64,000 bases of DNA, taken from assembly GCA_024222485.1 (NCBI GenBank), contig JAAEPJ010000494.1, forward strand, positions 17,168-81,167. The letters are read 5' to 3'. Below the pieces are notes generated by a model. That model searched no databases. It saw only the letters and a program-made list of their open reading frames with translations, and had not been told where the DNA came from. Position numbers and translations under genes: made by a program. How positions within the stretch are numbered: position 1 is the first letter of the stretch; each line of letters opens with the position of its first letter. This DNA comes from a bacterium (GTDB lineage Bacteria > RUG730 > JAAEPJ01). This document shows, one piece after another, positions 11,001 through 19,257 of this stretch.

Positions 11001-14000
11001 AAATTCAACAAAGTCGAAACATTCTAAGAAAGGAAAGAAGCAGAAAATTAAGAGTGTTGGAAAGTCAAAGCAAATCCCGCATAAAAGTGGAAAGAGTAAA
11101 GTTATCAGAACGGATACGAATACACATGAAAATTCAATAAAGTCTAAAGACTTTAAGAAAGGAAAGAAGCAAAAAAATAAGGGTGTTGGAAAGTCAAAGC
11201 AAACCCTGCATAAAAGTAAAAAGAGTAAAGTTATCGGAACGGATACGAATACACATGAAAATTCAATAAAGTCTAAAGACTTTAAGAAAGGAAAGAAGCA
11301 GAAAATTAAGAGTGTTGGAAAGTCAAAGCAAACCCCGCATAAAAGTGAGAAGATTAAAGTTATCGGAACGGATACGAATACACATGAAAATTCAATAAAG
11401 TCTAAAGACTTTAAGAAAGGAAAGAAGCAAGAAAATAAGAGTGTTGGAAAGTCAAAGCAAACCCCGCATAAAAGTGAGAAGATTAAAATTATCGGAACTA
11501 ATACGAATACGCATAAAAATTTAACAAAGCCAAAACACTATAAGAAAGGAAAGCAGCGGGAAGTTAAGGATGTAGTAAATCAGAAATCTAGTCGAGGGAG
11601 TATGACTAAAGGAACGGTCTTTAATAGTAATAAAAAGTCAATAACTCCTATTGGATCTATACTTAAAACTTCTATAATGAATCTTAATGCACAAGTCAAT
11701 ATAGAGCTTAAAGTAAAACTAATAAAGCCATCGCTAAGGTATAATGCGTCAAATGATCTAGGAAGGAACCAGGAAAATCTATCATCCCTGAATAATAAAG
11801 TAGATAATGTATTAAATAAACCAACGAAACCACCATTAAAGAAGCCTTCCTTAGGTAATGGAGTAACTCAGTGGGAAAACTCACTAAAATTAAGTAATTC
11901 CTTAGGTGATTCGTTCGTGAATCAATCCAACCCATTACTCCCAAATAACAAAGCAGTTGATTCTTTAGGTACTACAATGGGTCCATTCCTCTATAATAAT
12001 CCAGATAATTTTTTAGCCAAACCAATGAAACCACCAATACCACATAAGAAAATAGTAGATGTGTCAGATAATAAGGAAATGACTCAAGATATAATTGAAA
12101 ACAAGGTTAAGCCGAACCATGAAATAGTGCTAATCAAACCTACTGTAACCCAGAAAGAACAGAAGAGTGATAGTCAGGTTACTATTTGGAGTGGTAGCAA
12201 TAGTAGTAACAGTAGTAATATTCAACAATCACTTAGCTTGGATCAAGCAGGGAGTAGGATTAAAAAGCCTTCATGGTTTGTTTCCAACACCAAAAAAGTA
12301 AATTTAGCTAAGAAAAATTTTGATTGTTTGTTAAACTCTTTTATTTTTATAAATAGAATGAGGCAGCAATATTTTGACAGTGATACTACTACTACTTCTA
12401 ATCAATACGGGAATACTCTTTCTATTGATAATTCGAAGTTGTTATCCTTTAAAAATAAGGAAGATTCTATCATCGCATATTTATATGATAATATTTTTTC
12501 AGCTGATTTTTTGAATATTTTTGTTGATTTTTATAAGGATAAGCTACCTGAGACAAAGCAGAATAGTTTTGTTCTTGAGGTATTAGAGGGTATAGGTATT
12601 CAGAAGGATGATAAAGAGGTTATCACCTACTATATTAGCAGATATATTGAAAATATGGGGAAAAGCAGAGTAATAGATGAAGTTTATCCCTTACTATTTA
12701 TAATTTTTAGTCAATATTTATTTTTAGGAAATGGTGTTAGTATTTTGTGGTTGACAAATGAGTGGACTCATCTAAAAAAGGAGAAGCCGACTCGAAATCT
12801 ATCAGCAAATTTACAATGTTTTTTTGCGATATGTTATTTATTCCAAAGAATGGAAAAATATGACAAAGAACGAAAATTTTTGCAACACTTTCTTGGAACT
12901 TTAACTAGGAATCTAAAAAGTTCAATCGTCGAATATTTAACAGGGAACTACGAGTATTCTCGTTATATCAAAATACTTAAGTCAGAGTTTTTGATGATAA
13001 TTATATTAGATATCTTAAGAGGTGATAAAAAGGCTCAAGAGCTAGATGAAGATTTAACTAAGCTATCAGCCAAAGTTTTTTTGATTCTAAGGCTTATTGA
13101 GAAAAATAATAATCTATTACCTCTTTATAATCCTTATTTTTATCATATAGTGTTGCCTCCTTTACTCTTTTCTAGTTTTTTGTCTAAAAGGTGGGAACAA
13201 GAATATAAAAAAAAGGAGGAAGCTTATAAAAGTATCATATCTCCTTTTACGGTGATTTTAAGTAATATTTTAGCTAATTTAAACAACAGGACTCAGTACC
13301 ACCCTTTATCCCGAAAAGATAAACAAAATATTAAACAATTTATTCAAAAATTTAACCCTAATATTATTCTCCAAGGTACAGAGACACAGGTGTCAATAGT
13401 ATCGAAGATATTTAGCAAAAAGCTGTTTATTAATTTTGAAAATAATAAAAAGTGGCTTACGAATAACTGGAGTGATTTGAGTAAGAATGCAACTCCTAAA
13501 AAATTAAATTTTTTTATAGACACATATATGTTTGTACAGAAAATCGCAGTTGTTGATGAATGTCAGCAATTTTTAGTTTTTATTTTAGAGGAATTGGCAT
13601 CTTCCAAGCAGGGAAATTTATCGTACTCTTATGGCTTTGCAGAATTATCAACAAGTTCTTTAAAAGATTATCAAGAATATTTTTTAACTTTGATATTAAT
13701 ATCTGTTTTTCAAAGAATACCTGAAGATCAAAGAATAGCCGAAGTAATTAAATGTTTAGATGACTTTTTTGGGTATAGCCTTTTTACATATCAATCCTTG
13801 TTTTGTAGTATTGATAATATTAAATTATATACTGCGGAAAAAAAGATAGCTAACTATCAGCAGTTTTCTAATTTTTTGCTTAATAAAATTTATGAAGTTC
13901 AGAAAGCAAAGATAGCAGAGAATAAGAATAACTTGATAGGTGATTCTAGCGATGTGTTAGAGAATAATAGTGATTTAATAGATGACTCTTACGATATTTT

Positions 14001-17000
14001 AGAGGATAATAAAAGTGATATGAAGTATGATAATATAGATATTGAATATATTAATAGTGATCGATCCTCTGATTCTAATTTATGGAAGACCAATTCTCCT
14101 GAAGAAAAACTGGCAAAGCTATTGCAAAAAGATAGGCGAAATAACCCAAAAAAAGTTATTACGATAACCCAAGATAGGGGCCATTATTTTTTTAAACATA
14201 ATGAAAGCAAGAAAGAGGCATATAAAGTTGGCTATTGTGCTTTGTATGCTTTAGCAAGAGCTATACTAGAAGACGAAGGCGAAGATATTGATCTCACTTA
14301 TAGTTTTGATTTTATGCTTATTTGGGAAATGCTTTTAACTTTTTCTGTTGTTGTAAATAATGCGGCTTTTTATGAGAAGCCAGGGACATTCATAGATGCA
14401 GGTTCTTTGGAAAAATTTGCTAAGGTGCTGGGGTATGATTTAATAATACAAGAGCGAGATGTTGTTTCTCAAGCGGCTTTGCAACAAGTTGCATCTACCT
14501 GGAGAAATGATCTAGAGAATGATTTTCATCGGCAAATGAAAAAGGTAACAGCATCCTCTCTTGGAGAAAACCCTTGGGGTGATGCTAATCAACAGTTTCA
14601 AAATTTTTCTACAGTTGCTAATACTCATCAAGTTCCCGGCAATACGGAAAGAGATTACAAGCTATATAACCAGTTTAAAACTTCTGCTGATCAGCAGTCT
14701 GGGCCTAGGAATATCTTAGGATTTAGCGATGATGATAGTGTGCTTTTTTATTCGGAGATAGTACAGAAATTAAAGTTTTTACAGTTTATTCCCCATATTT
14801 ACATCAGGCAATTTGGACATCTATGGAGCATGGAAAATGATTCAAATAATAAGAAATATTTCCCAATAAAAAGAATCTCTCATTTTAGCGGAGCTGTTAT
14901 GGGGGTAGAATATTTGGTGGCTAAACTTCCATTAAAACCAGCAATATTGACGCTTAAAGAAATGGAGAATGATGTGCCAAATAATTTTGTACAGATAGGT
15001 TATAACCAACAAACACATAATAATAAAGATCAAGAAAGGTTATTAGAACTTGAAGAGCAATATATTCAAGCACATAAAGTTCCTTTTGGTAATTTTGAGG
15101 ATAATTTTAATTTTCAGAATATTGACTTTTCTATTGTTGTAAGGGATGTGATGCAAGATATTACTGAAGTTAATAGTGATAAAGGATTTAATTTTCAATT
15201 GAATCGGTTGCTTGATTATGAATCGACAGAAAAGGAGTCCTTAGACCTTGAGAGAGTGATGGATATTATTTCGTATGCTAAAAAGAATGATAATAAAGAA
15301 GTGCTGCAGAAAGAAGCAGTTTTTACCTTGAATATGTTAATTTTATTTGGCTATTTTAAAATATGGGGATACCAAGGGCAAAGAGAGGATTTTAAAAATA
15401 ATTTTATATCTCAATTTTTAACGCATGAAGATCGTGAGCTTAGTGATGGTGGAAACCATGAAAAAGCACTGAGAAGTAGTGGCGTATTGCAAAAGCTTGT
15501 TTATGAAAGTAGAGCTAAGATTAATGCTTTAATTAATAAGATTAGAAGTAAGGATGATGAGGAAGAGAGTATCGGAGAGTTGAAGTTATTAGTAGAAGAA
15601 ATTCTTGCTATAGCCGCACAAGCTGTACAAGTTGAGGATGGTAATACATTGAGTGTTGAGAAAGAGGTAGGTGTTTTTTTTAGCCCTGATCTTTTTAACT
15701 ATCAAAAGCTAGAGTTGGGTTATTTAGGAGTAGAATATCCTGACTTAAATAATAATAATATTTCTAGAATTAGAATGGAAAGACTTGAAAATATGATTAA
15801 AGATGCTATTTATGTCAGTGATGAGTTCCAAAATTTACCTGCTAAGTTTTTAAATTTATTAATTTCTTTTCAAGTAGAAGTTGGTTGGCAATATTTGAAG
15901 TTAAAAGTTAATAACGAGAATCAAACAGATGAGCAGCTTTTAAAAACTGCTCAAGAAGAAGCGAGGGTAGTTTTTTGGGAGAAAAAAGGAAGTGATTTGT
16001 TTGAACTTAACAGGCTTAGAGGATATTTATCTATGTTATTAGATATTGAGAAAGGGGAAAAAAAGGTATTTACTAGGTTTGAGGTCCGTGCGATAAAATT
16101 GGGAATGATTAAACTTGAGAAATATCTTAGAGAGGAAAGGATTAAGCATGGAGTTAATAAAGAATATACAGAAGCTAACCTTTTTAAGTATTTTCCTAAG
16201 ATAAAAGCAATACTTGCTAAGCATCAAAAAGGCTCGTATCGCAGTATCCTTTTACCAATTAATAATGAGATTTATAACACAATTGAAAATAAGATCAATA
16301 ATGAGTCTATGGGTACAGAGATTTATTTGATGGGAGTATTGTCTATGAATGACTCTCTTTTAACGAATGTAAATATTAAATACATACCTAATAAGGAGTT
16401 TTTGAAATATATTATGAGCAAGGAAGCAAGCTTAGTTGATAAGAAACTATTTGCAGCTTTTAGGAAAAGTGGACAGATAGTAATAGCTAGAAAGGATGGT
16501 AAATACTTGGCGTGTGATTTGGCTGTAGGCGGAAGTATTCAGAAAGAGCTTCTTGGTTTCAATAGTAATAGAATGAATATTTTTGATAATACTGTTTTTG
16601 AGCAAGCGGAACAGGTTGAGCACATAGCAGAAAGTATTAATATTATTTTTGATATTATTTTGGCACAACAAATTAAATCTTTAACAGCAAAAGAGGATAT
16701 ACAAGAAAATAATGCTATGGATAAAATAGAAAATATGTATAATACACTAATTAAGAATACTGTCAATAGTAAGAATATTAAGCAAGTAAAATATCAAGAT
16801 CTCATTAATATTTACTTAGCAACAAATAGTAAGATCAATATTTTTGAAAATGTGCCTAACCCTAATTTTATCATAAGAAGTATTATTCATGAAACGGCTG
16901 AAAATGGATTTACAGTATGTCGAAAATTTGAAAATAATAAGCTTATATCTCTTGAGATAAGTATGCCGGGGATCCCTAACTATAAATTAACGCCAAATTT

Positions 17001-17181
17001 TACCTTTAAGATAAAGCAAGGTGTGGTTGCTATGAAAAAAGGCAATCATCTATTATGCGGAGATATTTTAGCTTCATTAATTAATATGTTGCCACCATTT
17101 CGTTTGAAACGATTGGAAGAAGAGCTAGAGCTAAGGCAAGAAGATTTAGAATTGATTGAAAAATTTGCTAGATCAGCTTAG
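5035..17181 (+). CDS. Giant secreted multidomain protein 1 (about 4048 residues)
   Basis: I do not recognise a named family for the whole. The ATG at 5035 has AGGAG 6 nt upstream and starts a signal peptide that ends near VYA at residue 36. Residues ~45-480 form a domain shared with giant protein 2: NDLHCHYQVQ (73-82), GVEG (103-106), RYSRNET (from 369) and IVGGYHS (454-460). The spaced His/Glu motifs recall the ChaN/TraB/EreA-type hydrolase fold, by inference. An HEGTER motif follows at 790. Long helical, low-homology regions fill 850-1900 and 2420-3000. A Lys-rich, tandemly repeated, probably disordered segment spans 1918-2190, followed by Pro-rich linkers (K-P-x-KPP). Near 3050-3280, GYCALYALARAI (Cys3068) and FGHLW (His3262) suggest an OTU-like cysteine protease. 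A second HExxE (HETAE, 3952) lies near the end. The single 12.1-kb reading frame is unbroken, unlike the small genes of the 48-55 kb island. The protein is probably exported and cell-surface or secreted. Confidence 0.85.
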   Translation: MICNKPKYYFSFLMKKISLILCFSLLILNMNNFVYAKEASSAIKETSLILPDTMGKIVAVFQGQTNKKVYLINDLHCHYQVQANIADFLDFLDDTHPQGLLIGVEGNSGLIDNNRFKFMPDGRLKNKVMDTLLKKGLITGWEKYADKNKSAFIYGIEDSPLYQNNFNQLYQNLTYYDFIADLKNKVTDIMNSGSRLLFSQPIKDLEQQKLLYERGEISFDDWIDILLAAKKEVKVDFNTTNLELVSESSKIKKILDYEVLYVEVGDFIKKLYPYLKKREKENLTRLKTKNIQEYYRYVGKLLQNKQIRISRNYYQFSKYLKLLSLEEKLNYFLITEESSELYYEIKKNSQIGHSKELVYCQRYLDLMTRYSRNETTERESELWEAEELVFFDRLLKLSKQISLEDYLTSNRQTVEKIVSGMQKFYRYVNQRNAVMVRNLLEQMDAQNIADSVLIVGGYHSKKIKLILRAKGISYEEILVNTLANTESIVDIKKAYIERIKEQGIWAGLSPFNGTPQLLMKLTYLAVSILSDATLRMKVSNLIGEMLNNETINLKSLQKWEKSKYYSQLQDLLSSGNVAEQNKNDLINAIVGLFKVSSEVFGALPSIIGSAIENFEKLNLEVLKLSEEIMKKLLIKDNSLLKNKMVLIPKQSLDKKFIDKSGIKKGSLNLSSLQSTVANIRAELKTLKYYNKMDNVQKAKVEANVLDEVTLEAYLKREISKDLGHKIAKEESIYNYLDLFKMQGEKNKNNATMKVLNGRLVLYCGSNIVKSISANSNLDSIINKVEFLLCHEGTERHKIIELEMSPEAAHQAVLAEDFHRQSFYHAFPAFTDYVNSEAHFKEENMAWEAIHEYYIAEYYYKGIDAYQEDNYLEASNFFGEIIPNDKDLDIVFSQDNQHLGVLMKMFEVILAMRGNPYIIDNDIQMSADILNVVISELKNFFFNNIGNNVVDLIKIPLYQYLRDSFFKESFVIKMQYFFTMFKVEVFKYEDFTDQASQVKSIVFLYVVLSIILDFYKDDSDDRFSSQLTALNDHLGTINKWVYDLNRRVDADNTELQRVLGWCQKLQDSLVIKINLIYQSQTLVDPGVQQNNSKNQSSLVVHKYQGNSSNLVEIKSQDTGGSSDDIKVENEEYSLENGYNDLKSNLFGEIEEKKFDIVSTKSYQELMIISQANHGGLYLLTLLKMINTNYKKTPTTVLEWQEVVFYLILLDIFLKLPLNDIESINNKVSADIRSHNLFLDFNNPSSVFMIDNDDPYRVMFFALIGSSIISLQKEEKFRYFIQDFLNIIKKDESEGSKTKFVRLDRAGQNLYDALFLDIESDDFDSNSEPIYISLQNFLSQSKSFQDFLVGVWQRSVAEDFDDSEEDVTEWKRIFLGMILFPLLINAPAFELMNDNEVNYLEDWQARVQDYKALFNKFQITVKEMLKKAVQVDLNENKEGSTGKKPFQRYYGIYLQLLKKVNSLIFMEIQVEADEDSKAIASEQDSIFYIINKFTYSPNTNESKSSSIQEIKEASSRKNNNESLAMDNVSTLQEEIDKAYRLEPYIISCQLDSYIKNTINEQILLLNALKKSKLFLSNLTEISIDNFVESEFFVEEFYSNILFLLIFLKNMIDIPREERSFVFSEFVANLFKERLFDRIEAYLKGARYKLFQLGIPANNDTDFHYFYRHFSYLILVSQWFNKIHPLTSSKEVKAISNSYEGAFNSIVRANTLDYMRNLLRSHFTLSKVWARHENKYYQYYQGLLSQISYKMLLESNQIYLSQLSKLFYQQSNNMDSLLFCIMDPSNIEDAYIYVILKSLANTGSFSFLCNILHREKEVYPHYVSLEDRFQSTLFLLILIHVLQEYSLENPNIEFSYLKFMQDLKFFTDLLRKNLKKDQKHFNKSMLLAYSDAYAKLCLQWLNEVCNKLPNYDTAKTPNNLKKLKSNKQRKGNNKKSKGKFSKNKQSVVKGNNKKKKIKNKKGQGKKVNPKHPPKKQLNKSDKTKVIRTDMHKNSTKSKHSKKGKKQKIKSVGKSKQIPHKSGKSKVIRTDTNTHENSIKSKDFKKGKKQKNKGVGKSKQTLHKSKKSKVIGTDTNTHENSIKSKDFKKGKKQKIKSVGKSKQTPHKSEKIKVIGTDTNTHENSIKSKDFKKGKKQENKSVGKSKQTPHKSEKIKIIGTNTNTHKNLTKPKHYKKGKQREVKDVVNQKSSRGSMTKGTVFNSNKKSITPIGSILKTSIMNLNAQVNIELKVKLIKPSLRYNASNDLGRNQENLSSLNNKVDNVLNKPTKPPLKKPSLGNGVTQWENSLKLSNSLGDSFVNQSNPLLPNNKAVDSLGTTMGPFLYNNPDNFLAKPMKPPIPHKKIVDVSDNKEMTQDIIENKVKPNHEIVLIKPTVTQKEQKSDSQVTIWSGSNSSNSSNIQQSLSLDQAGSRIKKPSWFVSNTKKVNLAKKNFDCLLNSFIFINRMRQQYFDSDTTTTSNQYGNTLSIDNSKLLSFKNKEDSIIAYLYDNIFSADFLNIFVDFYKDKLPETKQNSFVLEVLEGIGIQKDDKEVITYYISRYIENMGKSRVIDEVYPLLFIIFSQYLFLGNGVSILWLTNEWTHLKKEKPTRNLSANLQCFFAICYLFQRMEKYDKERKFLQHFLGTLTRNLKSSIVEYLTGNYEYSRYIKILKSEFLMIIILDILRGDKKAQELDEDLTKLSAKVFLILRLIEKNNNLLPLYNPYFYHIVLPPLLFSSFLSKRWEQEYKKKEEAYKSIISPFTVILSNILANLNNRTQYHPLSRKDKQNIKQFIQKFNPNIILQGTETQVSIVSKIFSKKLFINFENNKKWLTNNWSDLSKNATPKKLNFFIDTYMFVQKIAVVDECQQFLVFILEELASSKQGNLSYSYGFAELSTSSLKDYQEYFLTLILISVFQRIPEDQRIAEVIKCLDDFFGYSLFTYQSLFCSIDNIKLYTAEKKIANYQQFSNFLLNKIYEVQKAKIAENKNNLIGDSSDVLENNSDLIDDSYDILEDNKSDMKYDNIDIEYINSDRSSDSNLWKTNSPEEKLAKLLQKDRRNNPKKVITITQDRGHYFFKHNESKKEAYKVGYCALYALARAILEDEGEDIDLTYSFDFMLIWEMLLTFSVVVNNAAFYEKPGTFIDAGSLEKFAKVLGYDLIIQERDVVSQAALQQVASTWRNDLENDFHRQMKKVTASSLGENPWGDANQQFQNFSTVANTHQVPGNTERDYKLYNQFKTSADQQSGPRNILGFSDDDSVLFYSEIVQKLKFLQFIPHIYIRQFGHLWSMENDSNNKKYFPIKRISHFSGAVMGVEYLVAKLPLKPAILTLKEMENDVPNNFVQIGYNQQTHNNKDQERLLELEEQYIQAHKVPFGNFEDNFNFQNIDFSIVVRDVMQDITEVNSDKGFNFQLNRLLDYESTEKESLDLERVMDIISYAKKNDNKEVLQKEAVFTLNMLILFGYFKIWGYQGQREDFKNNFISQFLTHEDRELSDGGNHEKALRSSGVLQKLVYESRAKINALINKIRSKDDEEESIGELKLLVEEILAIAAQAVQVEDGNTLSVEKEVGVFFSPDLFNYQKLELGYLGVEYPDLNNNNISRIRMERLENMIKDAIYVSDEFQNLPAKFLNLLISFQVEVGWQYLKLKVNNENQTDEQLLKTAQEEARVVFWEKKGSDLFELNRLRGYLSMLLDIEKGEKKVFTRFEVRAIKLGMIKLEKYLREERIKHGVNKEYTEANLFKYFPKIKAILAKHQKGSYRSILLPINNEIYNTIENKINNESMGTEIYLMGVLSMNDSLLTNVNIKYIPNKEFLKYIMSKEASLVDKKLFAAFRKSGQIVIARKDGKYLACDLAVGGSIQKELLGFNSNRMNIFDNTVFEQAEQVEHIAESINIIFDIILAQQIKSLTAKEDIQENNAMDKIENMYNTLIKNTVNSKNIKQVKYQDLINIYLATNSKINIFENVPNPNFIIRSIIHETAENGFTVCRKFENNKLISLEISMPGIPNYKLTPNFTFKIKQGVVAMKKGNHLLCGDILASLINMLPPFRLKRLEEELELRQEDLELIEKFARSA
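10960..11598 (+). repeat. Tandem 129-bp coding repeat (5 units) inside giant gene 1
   Basis: Units begin at 10960, 11083, 11212, 11341 and 11470. The first is 123 bp, the next three are 129 bp, and the last is degenerate. The middle units are nearly identical in DNA, so expansion was recent. Each encodes 43 residues rich in Lys, Ser and Thr, with landmarks TDTNTHENSIKSKD, FKKGKK and VGKSKQT.HKS. The period is an exact multiple of three, so copy number can change without breaking the frame. Confidence 0.95.
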
Positions 17182-17260
17182 AGTAAAGGGGCATTTGTAT
17201 AGATATCAATGTGAAATAAATGTCAATTATTACATTACTTAAAATATTAAAGAAAAATTT

Positions 17261-18478
17261 ATGAACATATCACTTTTTATTAGTTTTCGTTATTTTTTTA
17301 ATAAACGCAAACAAATTTTTGCGACATTTATTAATTTTTTATCTGTTATTGGTGTAGCACTTGGAGTTGTCGCACTTATTATTGCGCTTTCCATTATGAA
17401 TGGCTTTCAAAAAAATTTAACAGAGCGAGTTTTTGCTTCAAATTCTAGTATTAACTTGATTTTATCTTCTGAGTCGCAGACTCAATATCAAAAAATCACA
17501 CAAGAGCTTTCTCAAGTAAAAGAAATTAAATCAATATCTCCATTTGTCATTGGCAATGGTTTAATTAAAAAAGGCAAATATTCTGCTGCGGCAGTAGTTA
17601 AAGGTGTGACGGAAGAAGAGTTAAAAGCAACGAATATTGGTAAATATATTGAAGTCGGAAGCTTTATTAATAATAGGCGGCGTGGTGTGGTTATTGGATC
17701 TAAATTAGCACAAGAAATTGGTGTTTATTTGGGGGATGATATTACCTTTATTTCACCGGAGATGGATTTTGCTTCATTTCCTGCCATGCCGGGGTTTTTT
17801 AAGTTTGAAGTTATGGGTATTTTTAATACAGGTATTTTTGACTATGATTCTCGTTTTATCTATGTTCAACTTGCTTATGCCCAAGATATTTTTGAGCTTG
17901 GGCATAATATACAAGGTTATGGTATTGGAATTGAGGATGTTTATGCGTTTGCTGAGGTTGAGGATTCTATTTATAATGTTTTAAAAAATATGGGAGAAAA
18001 TGGGGTGACGCGTAGCTGGTTCGAGTCTAATAGTGCCCTTTTTTCGGCATTGAAAATGGAGAAAGTTGTTATGGCAATTGTGCTTTTTTTGATCATTGTC
18101 ATTGCTAGCTTTGGCATGGTTTCTTCACTTTTTATCTTAACAATAGAAAAAACAAGAGATATTGGTATTTTAAAGACCATAGGTTTTTCTAAGAAAAAGA
18201 TTAGACAAATTTTTATGTTTCAAGGTTTCTCGATTGGGATTATGGGTGTTATCCTCGGTATTATTTTATCAGGAATTGCTATTTTTATACTTAAAAATTA
18301 TGAGGTTATAAAAATACCTGAAGATATTTATTTTATGTCAAAGGTTCCCGTTGATTTTAAGTTATTTGAGAGTGTCTTAGTGGTAATTGGCGCAATACTA
18401 ATTTGTTTGATCTCATCAATTTATCCTTCAGTAAAAGCAGCTAATCAAGATATAATCGAGGCGATTAAGTATGAGTAA
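17261..18478 (+). CDS. lolC: Lipoprotein-releasing ABC transporter permease (LolC/LolE family)
   Basis: A membrane subunit of the Lol system, which extracts mature lipoproteins from the inner membrane for delivery to the outer membrane. The 405 residues have the LolC/E layout: N-terminal SFRYFFNKRK and a transmembrane helix with GVALGVVALIIALSIMNGF, a periplasmic domain (about 50-260), then three C-terminal helices including the FtsX-type coupling segment KTRDIGILKTIGFS. Only one permease gene is present, so it may act as a homodimer rather than a LolC-LolE heterodimer. Its stop overlaps the lolD start by 8 nt (18471-18478), so the two are translationally coupled. It implies an outer membrane. 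Confidence 0.93.
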   Translation: MNISLFISFRYFFNKRKQIFATFINFLSVIGVALGVVALIIALSIMNGFQKNLTERVFASNSSINLILSSESQTQYQKITQELSQVKEIKSISPFVIGNGLIKKGKYSAAAVVKGVTEEELKATNIGKYIEVGSFINNRRRGVVIGSKLAQEIGVYLGDDITFISPEMDFASFPAMPGFFKFEVMGIFNTGIFDYDSRFIYVQLAYAQDIFELGHNIQGYGIGIEDVYAFAEVEDSIYNVLKNMGENGVTRSWFESNSALFSALKMEKVVMAIVLFLIIVIASFGMVSSLFILTIEKTRDIGILKTIGFSKKKIRQIFMFQGFSIGIMGVILGIILSGIAIFILKNYEVIKIPEDIYFMSKVPVDFKLFESVLVVIGAILICLISSIYPSVKAANQDIIEAIKYE

Positions 18479-19166
18479 TGAAAGAATTATTTTAGAGACC
18501 AGAGGTGCAAGAAAAGAATATATTTCTTCTTATAATCAAAAATGCCTCGCTTTAGACCGGGTTAATTTAAAGATCTATGCAAATGAAATTCTTTGTATCA
18601 TCGGTGAATCTGGATCAGGGAAAAGCACATTGCTTAATGTTTTAGGTGGTTTAACACGCCCAAGTAATGGAGAGGTATTTTTTTTTGATCATCGACTGCA
18701 TGAATTAAAGGATGAAGAATTAGCGCGTATTCGCAACCAGAATTTTGGTTTTATTTTTCAGTTTCATAATTTATTACCTGAGTTTACTGTTTTGGAAAAC
18801 CTTTTGATGCCTTTAATGCTTACTAAAGATAAAAAATGTTTTGGTTCTATCACAGAAAAAGCTAGAGTTTTATTGAGGAAATTAGGTATTATAGAAAAAA
18901 TTAATAATTTCCCGAAAGAGTTATCAGGTGGCGAATCACAGCGAGTCGCTATTGCTCGAGCCTTAATTAATGAACCTGATATTATTTTTGCTGATGAGCC
19001 AACGGGTAATTTAGATGCTAAAAACCGAGAAAGGATTTATGATATCTTAGAAGAAGTAAATGAGAATTTTTCTAGCTCGATAGTGATAGTCACTCATGAT
19101 AAAGATATTAAGTTGAAAGATTATAAGACTAAGACAATTTGTTTAAAGGATGGGCAAGTTATTTAG
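18471..19166 (+). CDS. lolD: Lipoprotein-releasing ABC transporter ATP-binding protein
   Basis: The ATPase of the Lol exporter, working with the preceding permease. The 231 residues contain Walker A (GESGSGKST), Q-loop ([11 protein letters not shown]), the signature [15 protein letters not shown], Walker B ([12 protein letters not shown]) and the H-loop (VTHD). The [18 protein letters not shown] stretch is typical of LolD within the MacB/LolD/FtsE clade. The ATG lies within the end of lolC. Confidence 0.95.
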   Translation: MSNERIILETRGARKEYISSYNQKCLALDRVNLKIYANEILCIIGESGSGKSTLLNVLGGLTRPSNGEVFFFDHRLHELKDEELARIRNQNFGFIFQFHNLLPEFTVLENLLMPLMLTKDKKCFGSITEKARVLLRKLGIIEKINNFPKELSGGESQRVAIARALINEPDIIFADEPTGNLDAKNRERIYDILEEVNENFSSSIVIVTHDKDIKLKDYKTKTICLKDGQVI

Positions 19167-19257
19167 TCTTTCATGTGTTATAAGGATAAGTCATTTTTTT
19201 AAATAAAGTTAATAAGGGTTGTCCCGATAAGATATTGTTATAAGGAGATATTTGGAA

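Noticed and set aside
10960-11598. Regularly spaced direct repeats considered as a CRISPR array
   Set aside because: The repeats are 129 bp with no unique spacers, lie in frame inside a coding sequence, and no cas genes are present.
11708-11944. Minus-strand open frame of 78 codons within giant gene 1
   Set aside because: It is opposite a Pro/Lys-rich coding segment, has no RBS and no family match. It is a shadow of the giant gene.
5035-17181. Giant ORF considered as a polyketide or non-ribosomal peptide synthase
   Set aside because: No adenylation, ketosynthase or carrier-protein motifs are visible; it has a signal peptide and low-complexity linkers instead.
17182-17260. Terminator between giant gene 1 and lolC
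   Set aside because: No convincing stem was found in the 79-nt gap.
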